Source: Aurantimicrobium sp. MWH-Uga1
GTDB taxonomy: Bacteria > Actinomycetota > Actinomycetes > Actinomycetales > Microbacteriaceae
NCBI RefSeq assembly: GCF_003325955.1
Contig: NZ_CP030929.1
Coordinates: 1,302,001 to 1,366,000, forward strand
Direction of reading: 5' to 3'
DNA: 64,000 nucleotides
Shown here in pieces: positions 27,197 through 36,464 of the stretch (position 1 is the first letter of the stretch; every line of letters begins with the position of its first letter). The position numbers and the translations under genes are program-made. Below the pieces are notes generated by a model, which worked only from the letters and a program-made list of their open reading frames with translations, made no database searches and had not been told where the DNA came from.

Positions 27197-28431
27197 GACA
27201 GTAATCCTTCTCCAATAAATCCTCCCGGCTGGCAGCCTGGCGGTAATGCAAACACAGCTGAGCCTATGGGGATAGTCCAAGTATTCAGTAAGTCTAGGTC
27301 AGCCAAGCGTTGCTGCACAGGAACAAACTGGTGACCAATGTCTGCCATGTATGCAGCAAAGAGCAACCCAACGTTCGGTGAACCGTCGGAGTTAATTCCT
27401 TCGTCGTAGTTCAGCGGTCGACGAAGGAACTTCTGGGTTGGATCATCGGTTCGGGCACGACGCAGATGAGCAAAAGAAGGAATGACCGGCAAACCATTGT
27501 CGGATTTCGCCGCAAGGTTCGGTGGATCAAATTCATTGACTCCTGTCAGGGGGGCTCCGTTTGAGAGTTTGCGTCCGACAGAAAGTTCCTTACTTCCCTC
27601 ATCCAGCTTGTCCCAGGTATCCAAGTTCATTGCGATACGTCGCAGCACCAGAGATGTACCACCGTCAAACCAACTTGGTTTCCCCTGCGCCCAAACTTGA
27701 GCATCAAACTCTTCCGAAGTTCGGGGATTAACTGTTCCATCAACTTGGCCGAAGAGATTTCTTCCCGTTTGTCCGTCAGGTTTTGCGCCTGGGGTAGAAG
27801 TAAATCCGCTTTGTGACCAGATAATTGTGGCGAAACTGCGTGCTGTTCTTGTGAGTTGACGGACAGCATGTGAAAGCGTTAGCGGATCATCTGACCCCAC
27901 CTGAATGACTAAGTCGCCACCGGAATACTCGGACTGAAGCTTGTCAATGGAGAAAGCTGGAAGTTCAGCAAAGCCATGGGGAATCTTGGACTCCAAGCCC
28001 AGCTTGGTAAAGAAGCTCGGCCCAAAACCAAACGTTGCAGTTAATCGTGCAGGGTTGAGTGCAAGATAGGGATCGTTATCTGGCAATGCCGGTACGCCCT
28101 GCGTAAGCCGTGCAGCATCATCGGTGAGCAGTCTCATCATCCGAATAGCACCCTCACGGTCAGTCGAGGGTTTCAGGTTCCAGCCCAGAAATGTTCCATA
28201 CGCCTGAGGAGGTGTCTCAATTCCTGCTTGGTGTTTTCCGTAAAACGGAACTTTTTCTTGCCCCAGCTCTCCCGAGGCTGCCCTCTGTGCGGCCTGAGCT
28301 TGAGCTACCGTGTATCCCGTTCCCACCCCAACTGCAGCAACTCCGGTGGCAAGCCCGGCGGAAACAAGGAAACCTCGCCGTGACACGGCACGGCGAGGTT
28401 CCTGTGTTTCTGATGAAGAAAACTTTGACAT
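27193..28431 (-). CDS. Dye-decolorising (DyP-type) haem peroxidase, Tat-exported
   Basis: A 412-residue peroxidase with a twin-arginine signal: SRRGFLVSAG at residues 17-26, then a hydrophobic stretch to about 45. The DyP hallmark GxxDG appears as FGQVDGTVNPR. The family uses H2O2 to oxidise dyes, porphyrins or metals outside the cytosol. EfeB, of the EfeUOB iron system, is one member, but no efeU or efeO is seen here. Neighbours instead are a PCuAC chaperone upstream (29-nt gap) and a CopC protein overlapping downstream, so copper or haem stress is a better guess. Confidence 0.87.
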   Translation of the reverse strand: MSKFSSSETQEPRRAVSRRGFLVSAGLATGVAAVGVGTGYTVAQAQAAQRAASGELGQEKVPFYGKHQAGIETPPQAYGTFLGWNLKPSTDREGAIRMMRLLTDDAARLTQGVPALPDNDPYLALNPARLTATFGFGPSFFTKLGLESKIPHGFAELPAFSIDKLQSEYSGGDLVIQVGSDDPLTLSHAVRQLTRTARSFATIIWSQSGFTSTPGAKPDGQTGRNLFGQVDGTVNPRTSEEFDAQVWAQGKPSWFDGGTSLVLRRIAMNLDTWDKLDEGSKELSVGRKLSNGAPLTGVNEFDPPNLAAKSDNGLPVIPSFAHLRRARTDDPTQKFLRRPLNYDEGINSDGSPNVGLLFAAYMADIGHQFVPVQQRLADLDLLNTWTIPIGSAVFALPPGCQPGGFIGEGLLS

Positions 28432-28460
28432 GTGTCCTGCTTATCAGAGTCAGCTGAGAG

Positions 28461-29015
28461 CTAGTGGCTCATTTCCATCGAACCTTCGGCATCTGCTTCA
28501 GGGTCGTAGGTTTCATTTGCGTTTGCAATTTCACGAGCAATTGCCTCAATGGGCAGAGTTGTTCCGTTGGAGAATTCAAGCGTCAAGGTAATTGTGCTTC
28601 CAACAGGAATGGGCTTGAGGAGATCCCAGTACATCACGTGGTAACCACCTGGCTTGAGAGTTACTGAACCCTTGGCAGGAATAACAATTCCACCCTTGGC
28701 TTCTTGCATCACCATGTCGCCAGCATCATTCTTGACAACCTCGTGAACCTCAAGTGGTGATTCCGTCAAACCTTCAGTGGTGTTTGTCGCACCGACAAGA
28801 GTGATGTCTTCGTCAGAGGGATTTTCCAAAGTCATGAAGACTCCAGTCATTGCCATGCCGTCCATCAGTTCTGGTACTGCTTTGACCCACACATCGGTTG
28901 CGCTGGGGGTGACGGGTTCTGGCGTTGCTGGTGCGCAGCCGACTAAAGCCAAAGCCGCAACGATAATGCTGGCCAGTGAGAGACCGCGCTTGATGGGGAA
29001 AGTTGTTGTGCTCAC
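28461..29015 (-). CDS. Copper chaperone PCu(A)C family lipoprotein
   Basis: A 184-residue lipoprotein. The signal peptide ends in the lipobox LVGC near residue 27, followed by a Pro/Thr-rich linker. The PCuAC domain shows VHEVVKN, a Met-containing stretch and GGYHVMYWDL, corresponding to the HxM metal ligands of the family. The tail SMEMSH could add further Met/His ligands. Such proteins deliver Cu(I) to cytochrome oxidase or collect it from outside. The GTG at 29015 is preferred because AAAGGAA lies just upstream; the frame to 29063 runs through the operator. A BlaI-type operator sits 25 nt upstream. Confidence 0.85.
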   Translation of the reverse strand: MSTTTFPIKRGLSLASIIVAALALVGCAPATPEPVTPSATDVWVKAVPELMDGMAMTGVFMTLENPSDEDITLVGATNTTEGLTESPLEVHEVVKNDAGDMVMQEAKGGIVIPAKGSVTLKPGGYHVMYWDLLKPIPVGSTITLTLEFSNGTTLPIEAIAREIANANETYDPEADAEGSMEMSH

Positions 29016-29039
29016 TTGAGTTCCTTTGTGACGGGTGTA

Positions 29040-29056
29040 TTCTACGTAACGTAGAA
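29040..29056. promoter_or_regulatory. BlaI/MecI-type operator 1
   Basis: TTCTACGTAACGTAGAA is a perfect 17-bp palindrome around a central A. It resembles the TACA/TGTA dyads bound by BlaI/MecI/CopY repressors. It lies just upstream of the PCuAC gene. Confidence 0.75.
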
Positions 29057-29066
29057 GATTCATATT

Positions 29067-29085
29067 ATTCTACATAACGTAGAAT
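29067..29085. promoter_or_regulatory. BlaI/MecI-type operator 2
   Basis: ATTCTACATAACGTAGAAT is a near-perfect 19-bp palindrome with one mismatch and the same core as operator 1, 28 bp away centre to centre. It lies 19 nt upstream of the repressor start, so one pair of sites can control both divergent operons. Confidence 0.75.
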
Positions 29086-29104
29086 AAGCAACGTGGGAGA
29101 GAGA

Positions 29105-29464
29105 ATGACCCCTTCTCGCAATCGAGGAGAGCTAGAGGCAGCCATCATGGACATCCTCTGGGCCTCTGAAACAGGACTCACTGCTAAAGACGTGCAGGCG
29201 AGATTCTCCGAGAATATTCCGGCAATCACAACTTTGATTACCGTACTCGACAGAATGTGCGCCAAAGGCCAAGTTAGTAAATCCGCATCAGGTGGACGTA
29301 GTTTCGTGTTCTCTGCGACATCCAACAAAGTCGATCACGTCACTGGACTCATGAAGAACGCTTTGCTCAGTGCTGATGACCACATGGCGGCGTTACTTCA
29401 TTTCGCCGGGACCCTCTCTGAGGATGATCGAGCGTTCCTGCGTAAAGCAATCGATAATTCCTAA
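29105..29464 (+). CDS. blaI: BlaI/MecI/CopY-family transcriptional repressor
   Basis: A 119-residue winged-helix repressor. The N-terminal DNA-binding domain (residues 1-70) includes ELEAAIMDILWAS and the TTLITVLDRMCAKGQV recognition region; the C-terminal helices dimerise. The family covers beta-lactam regulators (BlaI, MecI) and copper regulators (CopY). There is no CxCxxxxCxC copper motif as in enterococcal CopY. The ATG at 29105 is chosen; a GTG at 29093 is possible. An M56 protease follows after 6 nt, which normally cleaves the repressor on signal. Confidence 0.9.
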   Translation: MTPSRNRGELEAAIMDILWASETGLTAKDVQARFSENIPAITTLITVLDRMCAKGQVSKSASGGRSFVFSATSNKVDHVTGLMKNALLSADDHMAALLHFAGTLSEDDRAFLRKAIDNS

Positions 29465-29470
29465 CTGAGC

Positions 29471-30238
29471 ATGTCTCTTCAGACAATCGTGATTCTCTTT
29501 GGCGTATACGCCATAGTCACGTTGGTAGCTCCGAGAGTGCTTATTGACCCTCAGCTGATGAATAAGCATCCCCGGTTTGTTCTGTTTGCCTGGCTTGCTT
29601 CGCTGGGAGTTGCAGGAATTTCCCTCATCCTCGCCCTCGGTGGCTTGGTTAGTCGTGCTCTCGAACAACATGTTGAAGATCCTGACTATGCCCGAATCAT
29701 TATTCCCATCCTGGATCACGTCTTTGGCTGGATTGCGTTAGCTGCCCTGGGTATCTTGCTCTTTCGCCTCATTGCTGCGGTGGGTGAACTCCGGACTGCT
29801 CGAGCAGAATTGTTGTCGCAATGGAGCATGATTTCCACAAGTTCACAACATCACACAATTGATGGCCACAGTGTTCACGTCATAGATGTGCCAGAAAACA
29901 TATTGATGGCAATCCCATCGGCGCACACCATCGTGGCGAGCACGGGATTGATGCAGGCTCTCTCTCCCAGTGAATTAGCAGCTGCACTCGTTCATGAACA
30001 AACACACATCAATGAACATCACCAGGCCATACGTGAAGCTGGAGTCTTAGCAGTAGCAGTGGCACCCGGATTTTCCGCGAGTGCTCGAATGGCTCAGGCA
30101 ACTCGAATCGCAACGGAGCTTATTGCTGATGATGAAGCAGCAAAAAAGTATGGCCCTGAGGTTGTTTCACATGCCCTCGTGGCTGCCTTTGGTGACTCTG
30201 CCCTGATTGAAGAACGCGTAGCACGACTGCGTGCTTAG
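29471..30238 (+). CDS. M56-family membrane metallopeptidase, BlaR1-like without a sensor domain
   Basis: A 255-residue protein with three clear membrane segments (about residues 3-25, 36-62 and 80-103) and a zinc protease motif HEQTH at 175-179, within LAAALVHEQTHINEHH. A possible fourth hydrophobic stretch lies near 190-205. True BlaR1/MecR1 proteins add an extracellular penicillin-binding sensor; here the protein ends soon after the protease domain, so the signal must be sensed differently. It pairs with the upstream BlaI and overlaps the convergent hydrolase gene by 4 nt at the stops. Confidence 0.87.
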   Translation: MSLQTIVILFGVYAIVTLVAPRVLIDPQLMNKHPRFVLFAWLASLGVAGISLILALGGLVSRALEQHVEDPDYARIIIPILDHVFGWIALAALGILLFRLIAAVGELRTARAELLSQWSMISTSSQHHTIDGHSVHVIDVPENILMAIPSAHTIVASTGLMQALSPSELAAALVHEQTHINEHHQAIREAGVLAVAVAPGFSASARMAQATRIATELIADDEAAKKYGPEVVSHALVAAFGDSALIEERVARLRA

Positions 30239-31749
30239 CACCGTAAATCTCTCGGTGGAACTGTTCCTCTCAGTAGGAAAGAATCGACGGCATCCTTCAC
30301 ACACGAGTTGGACTTGTTATAAGCCGTGTGGCCCTCGCCTACATAGGTGATGAGATGACCACGGTCCAACTGGGCGGCAAGCTCCTGTGCCCAACGATAC
30401 GGAGTTGCTGGATCTCCCGTTGTCCCAACGACAAGAATGTCCCCGGAGCCTGAAGCTGAGACTTCACCGGGGCCCAACACCGCAGGTGCTGGCCATGAGG
30501 CACAGGACTGCTCGCCCCACGCCAAATAAGGGCCAATCACGGGAGCAACTGATTTCAACTTCTCAGCGTTGCGTGCCCACTGGGATTGATCGCTTTCAGT
30601 TGGGTAATCAAGGCAGTTGATAGCGATGAAAGCTTCCGTGGAATTATCTCCATAAACACCCGCATCGGAGCGGTTGTAATACCAATCTGCCGCTGCGAAT
30701 GCAGGATCTGCATCGCCTTCATTTACCGCGGAGAAAATATCGGAAAGATAGCCCCAAGCTTCTTTGTCATAGAGCGGTGCAATGATGGCAGTGACCATGG
30801 CATCAGCACCTAGAAGGCGGCCGTCAGAAGCTTCAAGTGGTTTTCTATCAAGCTGTGACAGCAGCTGTGAAATGGTGGTCATCGCCTGGTCGACGGTGCC
30901 AGTAAAAGGACAAGATGATTGAGTCACGCAGTCGGCAAGATATGCCCGCAAGGCGGCCTCGAAACCCTGCGCCTGTGTCACGGTGACATCAAAACTGGAC
31001 GAGGCTGGGTTAAGTGCCCCGTCGAGAACCATGCGCCCGGCATTACCTGGAAAAGTTTCTGCATAAATCGCGCCCAGAAGAGTTCCATAGGAATATCCCA
31101 GGTAGTTCAGCTGACGATCACCGACCAGATAGCGCAGCATATCGAGATCACGTGCCGCACTGAGAGTGTCAACATGTCCTAACAGTGCTCCAGTTTTTTC
31201 CGCGCAATCCAGGGCAAAAGCTTGTGTTGCCGCGGCCCTCTCAGCAAACCATTCAGGCGATTCGCGAGGAGCATTGATAAAGCCGTAGAGATATTCATCC
31301 ATTTCGGCATCTGAGTCAACACATGTCACTGGGGTGGATTGACCGACACCTCGAGGATCAAAACCAATCACGTCGTAGTTCTTTTGAACGTCTTTACTCA
31401 CCGCATAGTCCAGAGAATTTGCAATGAGATCCACGCCCGAAGCGCCCGGTCCTCCAGGGTTCACGAACAGAGAACCGAGGCGGTCGGTGCTGGAGGCAAC
31501 ATGTCGCACCATCGCCAGTTCCAGTGTCTGACCTTGAGGGTTGCTCCAGTCAATAGGCGCCTTAGCAACCGCGCACTCCATCGCTTCGTAGCAGTCCTGC
31601 CAAGAGATGTCCTGGTTATAAAACGGCGCATACTCGGTTGGGATACTCTCTGGAGGTAAAGAAGGTTTAGGGACCACCGGCGCAGAGCATGCGGACAACG
31701 TCACTGTCAGAGTGGCAACAAGTGCTGTCAGTCGCAGAGAAATTCTCAT
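30235..31749 (-). CDS. Secreted alpha/beta-hydrolase, tripeptidyl-aminopeptidase (TAP-like) family lipoprotein
   Basis: A 504-residue lipoprotein: the signal peptide ends LSACS (Cys21). The alpha/beta-hydrolase core includes the oxyanion region NPGGPGASG, GFDPRGVGQSTPV, and the nucleophile Ser in GYSYGTLLG. The C-terminal TAP-like domain supplies the Asp in GTTGDPATPY and the His in GEGHTAYN. Such enzymes remove short N-terminal peptides outside the cell; Cys residues in the lid may form disulfides. The ATG overlaps the holB stop by 4 nt (ATGA), an unexpected partnership with a replication gene. Confidence 0.87.
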   Translation of the reverse strand: MRISLRLTALVATLTVTLSACSAPVVPKPSLPPESIPTEYAPFYNQDISWQDCYEAMECAVAKAPIDWSNPQGQTLELAMVRHVASSTDRLGSLFVNPGGPGASGVDLIANSLDYAVSKDVQKNYDVIGFDPRGVGQSTPVTCVDSDAEMDEYLYGFINAPRESPEWFAERAAATQAFALDCAEKTGALLGHVDTLSAARDLDMLRYLVGDRQLNYLGYSYGTLLGAIYAETFPGNAGRMVLDGALNPASSSFDVTVTQAQGFEAALRAYLADCVTQSSCPFTGTVDQAMTTISQLLSQLDRKPLEASDGRLLGADAMVTAIIAPLYDKEAWGYLSDIFSAVNEGDADPAFAAADWYYNRSDAGVYGDNSTEAFIAINCLDYPTESDQSQWARNAEKLKSVAPVIGPYLAWGEQSCASWPAPAVLGPGEVSASGSGDILVVGTTGDPATPYRWAQELAAQLDRGHLITYVGEGHTAYNKSNSCVKDAVDSFLLRGTVPPRDLRC

Positions 31750-32915
31750 ACGGATACTTCAGATCGCGAAGCACGAATCAGTAACGCCTCCATAGCAAGC
31801 GCAGGTGAAACATTAGAGTCAATGCGTTCTCGTGCTTGGGCTATTGCTTCCATAGTTGCCAAGGTGTCCTCGGACGGACGTGCTGCGGCCGCAGCGCGGA
31901 GTTCGGTTTCAAACTCAACATTGATGAGATCTTCGTTGACACCCAGTTGGATCCGCAAGACGTCCCGGTAGACCGAGAGCAGGTCCACAAGAATGCGATC
32001 CAATCCATCGCGCAAGCTTCGTGTTGCGCGGCGTTTTTGCTGCTCTTCTAAACCTTTGACGTGACTGCGCAGATTTGCTGGAACAGCGTCGCCTTCGGCA
32101 ATACCCATCGATTTACGCAAGTGCTCGAGTTCTTGAGCATCACGTTCTTCAGTGATTGCTTTGGCGTCATCTGTTGCGATCTCAATCATGCGCGCTGCAG
32201 CCATCACTGCCTCACGAACGGTCATCACATTCAATGCCAGACGGACTGTTTCTTCTCGCCTCGCAGCAGCTTCAGGATTGGTGGCTAAGCGGTGAGCCAT
32301 CCCGATGTGAGATTGTGCGTGCCGGGCAGCTCGCTCTGCAGTCTGAGCATCAACACCATCGCGTGCGGCAATCAATTTCGCCACATCCTCAACACTGGGC
32401 ACACGCAAACGAACAGAGCGAACCCGCGAACGAATTGTCGGAATCAGGTCGGCTTCACTAGGTGCACACAAAATCCATACTGTGCGCTCAGGTGGTTCCT
32501 CAAGTGCCTTCAACAGGACGTTGGAGGTGCGCTCAGCCATTCGATCAGCATCTTCGATCACGATGACGCGATATCTGGAGACCGCTGGTGAATACTGTGA
32601 GCTTTGCACCAGTGCGCGAACCTCATCAATAGAGATAATCACACGTTCAGTGGTCAGCGAAGAAAGATCTGGGTGTGTGCGGGCAGCGACTTGAGTGCAA
32701 TCAGAACAATCACCACATCCCCCCTCGCGACAGAGCAAAGACGCGGCAAACGCATAAGCAAGATTGGAGCGCCCAGAACCCGGAGGGCCTGTCACGAGCC
32801 ACGAGTGCGTCATCGCAGAATCGTGTGTAGCAGAGCTGGCCAGTTCCGCAAGGGATGCAGCACGGAAAACTTCTATGGCCTCTTGTTGGCCAACGAGGTC
32901 ATCCCACACTGTCAT
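31746..32915 (-). CDS. holB: DNA polymerase III delta' subunit
   Basis: A 389-residue AAA+ clamp-loader subunit. Residues 43-51 (GPPGSGRSN) form a P-loop in which the usual Lys is Arg. A zinc-type cluster CREGGCGDCSDC follows near residue 62. Sensor and arginine-finger-like regions appear as VLLKALEEPPERTVWILCA and TIRSRVRSVRLR. It works with the tau/gamma subunit encoded by dnaX at 55341-57311. It lies 39 nt downstream of tmk on the same strand, an order common in bacteria. Confidence 0.92.
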   Translation of the reverse strand: MTVWDDLVGQQEAIEVFRAASLAELASSATHDSAMTHSWLVTGPPGSGRSNLAYAFAASLLCREGGCGDCSDCTQVAARTHPDLSSLTTERVIISIDEVRALVQSSQYSPAVSRYRVIVIEDADRMAERTSNVLLKALEEPPERTVWILCAPSEADLIPTIRSRVRSVRLRVPSVEDVAKLIAARDGVDAQTAERAARHAQSHIGMAHRLATNPEAAARREETVRLALNVMTVREAVMAAARMIEIATDDAKAITEERDAQELEHLRKSMGIAEGDAVPANLRSHVKGLEEQQKRRATRSLRDGLDRILVDLLSVYRDVLRIQLGVNEDLINVEFETELRAAAAARPSEDTLATMEAIAQARERIDSNVSPALAMEALLIRASRSEVSV

Positions 32916-32954
32916 AGTTCAAGGCTACCGCCAGGAGCTGACAGCACCTGTGCG

Positions 32955-33575
32955 CTAGCTGAGCTCTTGGCTAACTCGAGTTCGAATAGCCAAGGCTAAC
33001 TCGCCAATCGGTTGCGTCGCATCGAGTACAAGGAACCTTTTCGGTTCAGCGTGAGCTAAGGCAAGGAAGCCCGCTCGTACTCGGGAGTGAAACTCTGCCT
33101 TCTCGCTCTCCAAACGGTCAAAAGGTTTATCTGCAGCATCCAGTCGGGTTTGTGCAACATTCTCGTCCAAATCCAAAAGCACAGTGACGTCCGGCAGCAA
33201 ACTTTCTGTTGCCCACAACGAGAGGTCCCGAACCTCGGTTGCATCCAAGACTCGTCCAGCGCCTTGATACGCAACAGAGGAATCAAAGTAACGATCTTGA
33301 ATAACAATTTCACCGCGCTCAAGGGCTGGCCGGACCACTGTTGCGATGTGTTGGGCGCGATCTGCGGCATAGAGCAAGGCTTCAGCTCGAGGATCAATGT
33401 GTCCACGATGGTGTAACACGAGGTTGCGAATCTCCACACCAACCTCAGAGCCGCCAGGCTCGCGGGTGCGAACGACAGTGCGACCTTGCTCGGTCAACCA
33501 CTGAGCTAACAGGCCTGCCTGAGTGGACTTGCCCGAACCGTCTCCGCCTTCAAAGGTGATGAACAACCCGGCCAT
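32955..33575 (-). CDS. tmk: Thymidylate kinase
   Basis: A 206-residue enzyme converting dTMP to dTDP. The P-loop is EGGDGSGKST at residues 9-18. The DR(Y/H) motif appears in VIQDRYFDSSVAYQGAGR, and TREPGGSEVG precedes the dTMP site. It starts 4 nt after topA and precedes holB. A separate thymidine kinase gene lies at 47072-47734. Confidence 0.95.
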   Translation of the reverse strand: MAGLFITFEGGDGSGKSTQAGLLAQWLTEQGRTVVRTREPGGSEVGVEIRNLVLHHRGHIDPRAEALLYAADRAQHIATVVRPALERGEIVIQDRYFDSSVAYQGAGRVLDATEVRDLSLWATESLLPDVTVLLDLDENVAQTRLDAADKPFDRLESEKAEFHSRVRAGFLALAHAEPKRFLVLDATQPIGELALAIRTRVSQELS

Positions 33576-33579
33576 GAAG

Positions 33580-36402
33580 CTACTCGCTGGCCTTAGAGGA
33601 AATTCCTGATTTACCCAAAGTGGTCGCAGCCTTCTTTGCTCCAGCTTTCTTCACCACGATGGTATCGCCGACCTTCTTTGTGGTCTTCTTCTTGGCGGCA
33701 GGCTTCTTTGCAGCAGCCTTCTTGCGTACAACGGGTCCTTTGGCGCGCTTGATTGCGAGAAGTTCAACCGCACGGTCGAAGTCAATTTCTTCGGGAACCT
33801 CACCACGAGGAATGGTTGCGTTGGTGGTTCCATCAGTGACATAGGGGCCGAATCGGCCATCCTTGATTTTGATGGGTTTGCCACTTTCTGGGTCTGCATC
33901 AAATTCTTTAATGGCACTGGCAGCCTTGCGTGCACCGTACTTGGGCTGCGCAAACAGTTCTAGTGCTCCAGCTAAATCGATGGCAAAGATTTGGTCTTCG
34001 TTCTCAAGAGAGCGGGTGTCGGTGCCCTTCTTGAGGTACGCGCCGTAACGACCATTTTGGGAGGTGATGACCTCACCGGATTCAGGGTCAACTCCAACCT
34101 CACGAGGAAGGTTGAGCAACTTCAGTGCAGTCTCGAGATCAACCGTTGCAGGGTCCATGCTCTTGAACAGGGACGCTGTGCGAGGCTTGACTACCTCGGC
34201 CTTTGCAACTCGCTTTTTCTTTTTGACCTCAACGACCTCACCGGTAGCAGGATCAATTTCTGCTTCATCCAGGGCAACCTCTGGCTCTGGTTCAAGCTCG
34301 GTGACATAGGGGCCGAAGCGACCGTCCTTGGAAACAACAGTTTTCCCATTTTCTGGGTTGATTCCCAGTACTCGGTCAGTAACGATGGGAGCATCAATGA
34401 GTTCTTGCACCTTTTCAGGAGTGAGCTCATCGGGTGCCAAATCCAGCGGAATGTTCACGATGCGAGGCTTTTCATCCTCGGTGGCATCCGGGTTGGCTAC
34501 TTCGATGTAGGGACCATATTTACCCACTCGGATTGCTGCACCAGTGTCCCCCACAGGGAACGTGTTGAGCTCGCGAGGATCAATATCGCCGATGTTGTCG
34601 AGGATTTCTCGAAGACCGTGGTGGCCAGGCTCACCAAAGTAGAACTTCTTCAACCACTGTGATCCGGTTCCTTCGCCGCCGGCGATCTTGTCGAGGTCCT
34701 CTTCCATTTCTGCCGTGAAGGCATAGTCCACAAGATCCGTGTAGTGCTCTTGCATCAGTCGCACGATGGAGAAGGCAACCCAAGCAGGAACAAATGCGGA
34801 GCCCTTCGGAGTGACATAACCACGGTCAACAATCAGCCCCAAGATAGATGCATAGGTGGAAGGTCGACCAATACCCAGCTCTTCCAGCTTCTTGACCAAG
34901 GTTGCTTCGGTGTAGCGGGGAGGCGGGGTTGTGTCGTGGCCTTTGGCTTCGACCTCCGCGAGGATGAGCTTTTGCCCCTCGGTCATCACCGGAAGCTTTG
35001 CTTCTGCTTGAGCATCTTGAGCGTTGCGTTCTTCGTCAGTGCTTTCCTCATACGCATTGAGGAAGCCACGGAAGGTAATGACGGTTCCGCTGGCGGTGAA
35101 TTCAACACTCTCGCCAGAGGCGGGCGTTGCTTTCACGGTCACAGTTGCAGTCTGCCCCTTAGCATCTGCCATTTGAGATGCCACGGTACGCTTCCAAATC
35201 AGGTCGTAGAGCTTCCACTCGTTACCGCGCAAAACGTTTTCAAGCTCTGCCGGGGTTTTGAAGGTTTCACCGGCAGGACGAATCGCTTCGTGTGCTTCTT
35301 GAGCGTTCTTGCTTTTACCTGAGTACTGGCGGGGAGCATCTGCTACCTGATCAGCCCCATAGAGGGTGGTGGCTTGGGTACGAGCAGCTGCAATAGCTTG
35401 CCCAGATAGTGAAGGAGAATCGGTACGCATGTAGGTGATGTACCCGTTCTCATACAACCCCTGAGCAATGCTCATCGTCTGCTTTGATGAGAACTTCAGT
35501 TTGCGCGAGGCTTCCTGCTGCAGCGTCGACGTGGTAAACGGCGCTGAAGGGCGACGCGTGTACGGCTTAGTTTCCAGTCCAGCGACTGTGATTTCCGTGG
35601 TGGACTCTCGCAATGCAGCAGCGAGTGCAACTGCAGCTTCTTCACTCAACAGGGAAGCCTTGGTGGTCAGCTCACCGTTGTCATTGAAGTCCTTACCCGA
35701 AGCAATTGTGTTTCCACCAATGCGCACAAGTTTGGCTTCAAATTGCGTGCTTGCCTCGGTTGTTGTTCCCAAGGTTGCCAGAAGGTCCCAGTAATTGGCT
35801 GAGGTGAACGCCATGCGTTCACGTTCACGGTCAACAACTAGACGCAATGCAACTGTTTGGACTCGACCAGCTGAAGTTCCGGGCCCTACTCGGCGGCGCA
35901 TCACATCGGACATTTCCCAGCCGTAGAGACGGTCCAGGATTCGACGTGTTTCTTGGGCATCTACGAGCGCTGTGTCGAGCTCTCTAGTGTTTTCTTGAGC
36001 CGCCTGAATGGCTTCCTTGGTGATTTCGTGGAACACCATCCGGTGCACAGGAACTTTAGGCTTGAGAACTTCGAGAAGGTGCCACGAGATGGCTTCACCC
36101 TCACGGTCTTCATCGGTTGCCAGATATAACTCATCAGCGCTCTTGAGTGCCTTCTTGAGCTCAGCAACAGTCTTCTTACTGTTTTCACTCACGACGTAGT
36201 AGGGCTGGAATCCATCTTCCACGTTGACAGCAAACTTACCGAAGGGTCCTTTTTTCATGTCTGCAGGAAGCTCGCTGGGCTTGGGTAGGTCACGGATGTG
36301 GCCGACGGATGCGAGCACTTCGTAGTCGTCGCCAAGGTACTTGCCAATGGTCTTGGCTTTTGCTGGTGACTCTACGATGACGAGCTTTTTGGTGCTAGAC
36401 AA
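33580..36402 (-). CDS. topA: DNA topoisomerase I
   Basis: A 940-residue type IA topoisomerase that relaxes negative supercoils. The TOPRIM domain begins KLVIVESPAKAKTIGKYLG and includes TDEDREGEAI. The active-site Tyr is in ITYMRTDSPSLS. Four short C-terminal repeats around NGRYGAYLKKG or DGRFGPYVT replace the zinc fingers of proteobacterial enzymes, and the last 55 residues are Lys/Ala-rich, as in other actinobacteria. The TTG at 36402 is chosen because GGAGGAA lies 5 nt upstream; the frame open to 36468 adds no family sequence. It begins 62 nt after the tadE-like genes. Confidence 0.95.
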   Translation of the reverse strand: MSSTKKLVIVESPAKAKTIGKYLGDDYEVLASVGHIRDLPKPSELPADMKKGPFGKFAVNVEDGFQPYYVVSENSKKTVAELKKALKSADELYLATDEDREGEAISWHLLEVLKPKVPVHRMVFHEITKEAIQAAQENTRELDTALVDAQETRRILDRLYGWEMSDVMRRRVGPGTSAGRVQTVALRLVVDRERERMAFTSANYWDLLATLGTTTEASTQFEAKLVRIGGNTIASGKDFNDNGELTTKASLLSEEAAVALAAALRESTTEITVAGLETKPYTRRPSAPFTTSTLQQEASRKLKFSSKQTMSIAQGLYENGYITYMRTDSPSLSGQAIAAARTQATTLYGADQVADAPRQYSGKSKNAQEAHEAIRPAGETFKTPAELENVLRGNEWKLYDLIWKRTVASQMADAKGQTATVTVKATPASGESVEFTASGTVITFRGFLNAYEESTDEERNAQDAQAEAKLPVMTEGQKLILAEVEAKGHDTTPPPRYTEATLVKKLEELGIGRPSTYASILGLIVDRGYVTPKGSAFVPAWVAFSIVRLMQEHYTDLVDYAFTAEMEEDLDKIAGGEGTGSQWLKKFYFGEPGHHGLREILDNIGDIDPRELNTFPVGDTGAAIRVGKYGPYIEVANPDATEDEKPRIVNIPLDLAPDELTPEKVQELIDAPIVTDRVLGINPENGKTVVSKDGRFGPYVTELEPEPEVALDEAEIDPATGEVVEVKKKKRVAKAEVVKPRTASLFKSMDPATVDLETALKLLNLPREVGVDPESGEVITSQNGRYGAYLKKGTDTRSLENEDQIFAIDLAGALELFAQPKYGARKAASAIKEFDADPESGKPIKIKDGRFGPYVTDGTTNATIPRGEVPEEIDFDRAVELLAIKRAKGPVVRKKAAAKKPAAKKKTTKKVGDTIVVKKAGAKKAATTLGKSGISSKASE

Positions 36403-36464
36403 ACATTCCTCCGAAAATATGGCGTTCCAAAAGGTCAAGATACACGGCAAATCGGGTTCGTCAA

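Noticed and set aside
27193..28431. EfeB of an EfeUOB iron-uptake system
   Set aside because: No efeU or efeO is adjacent; the neighbours are copper-type proteins, so only the DyP family is claimed.
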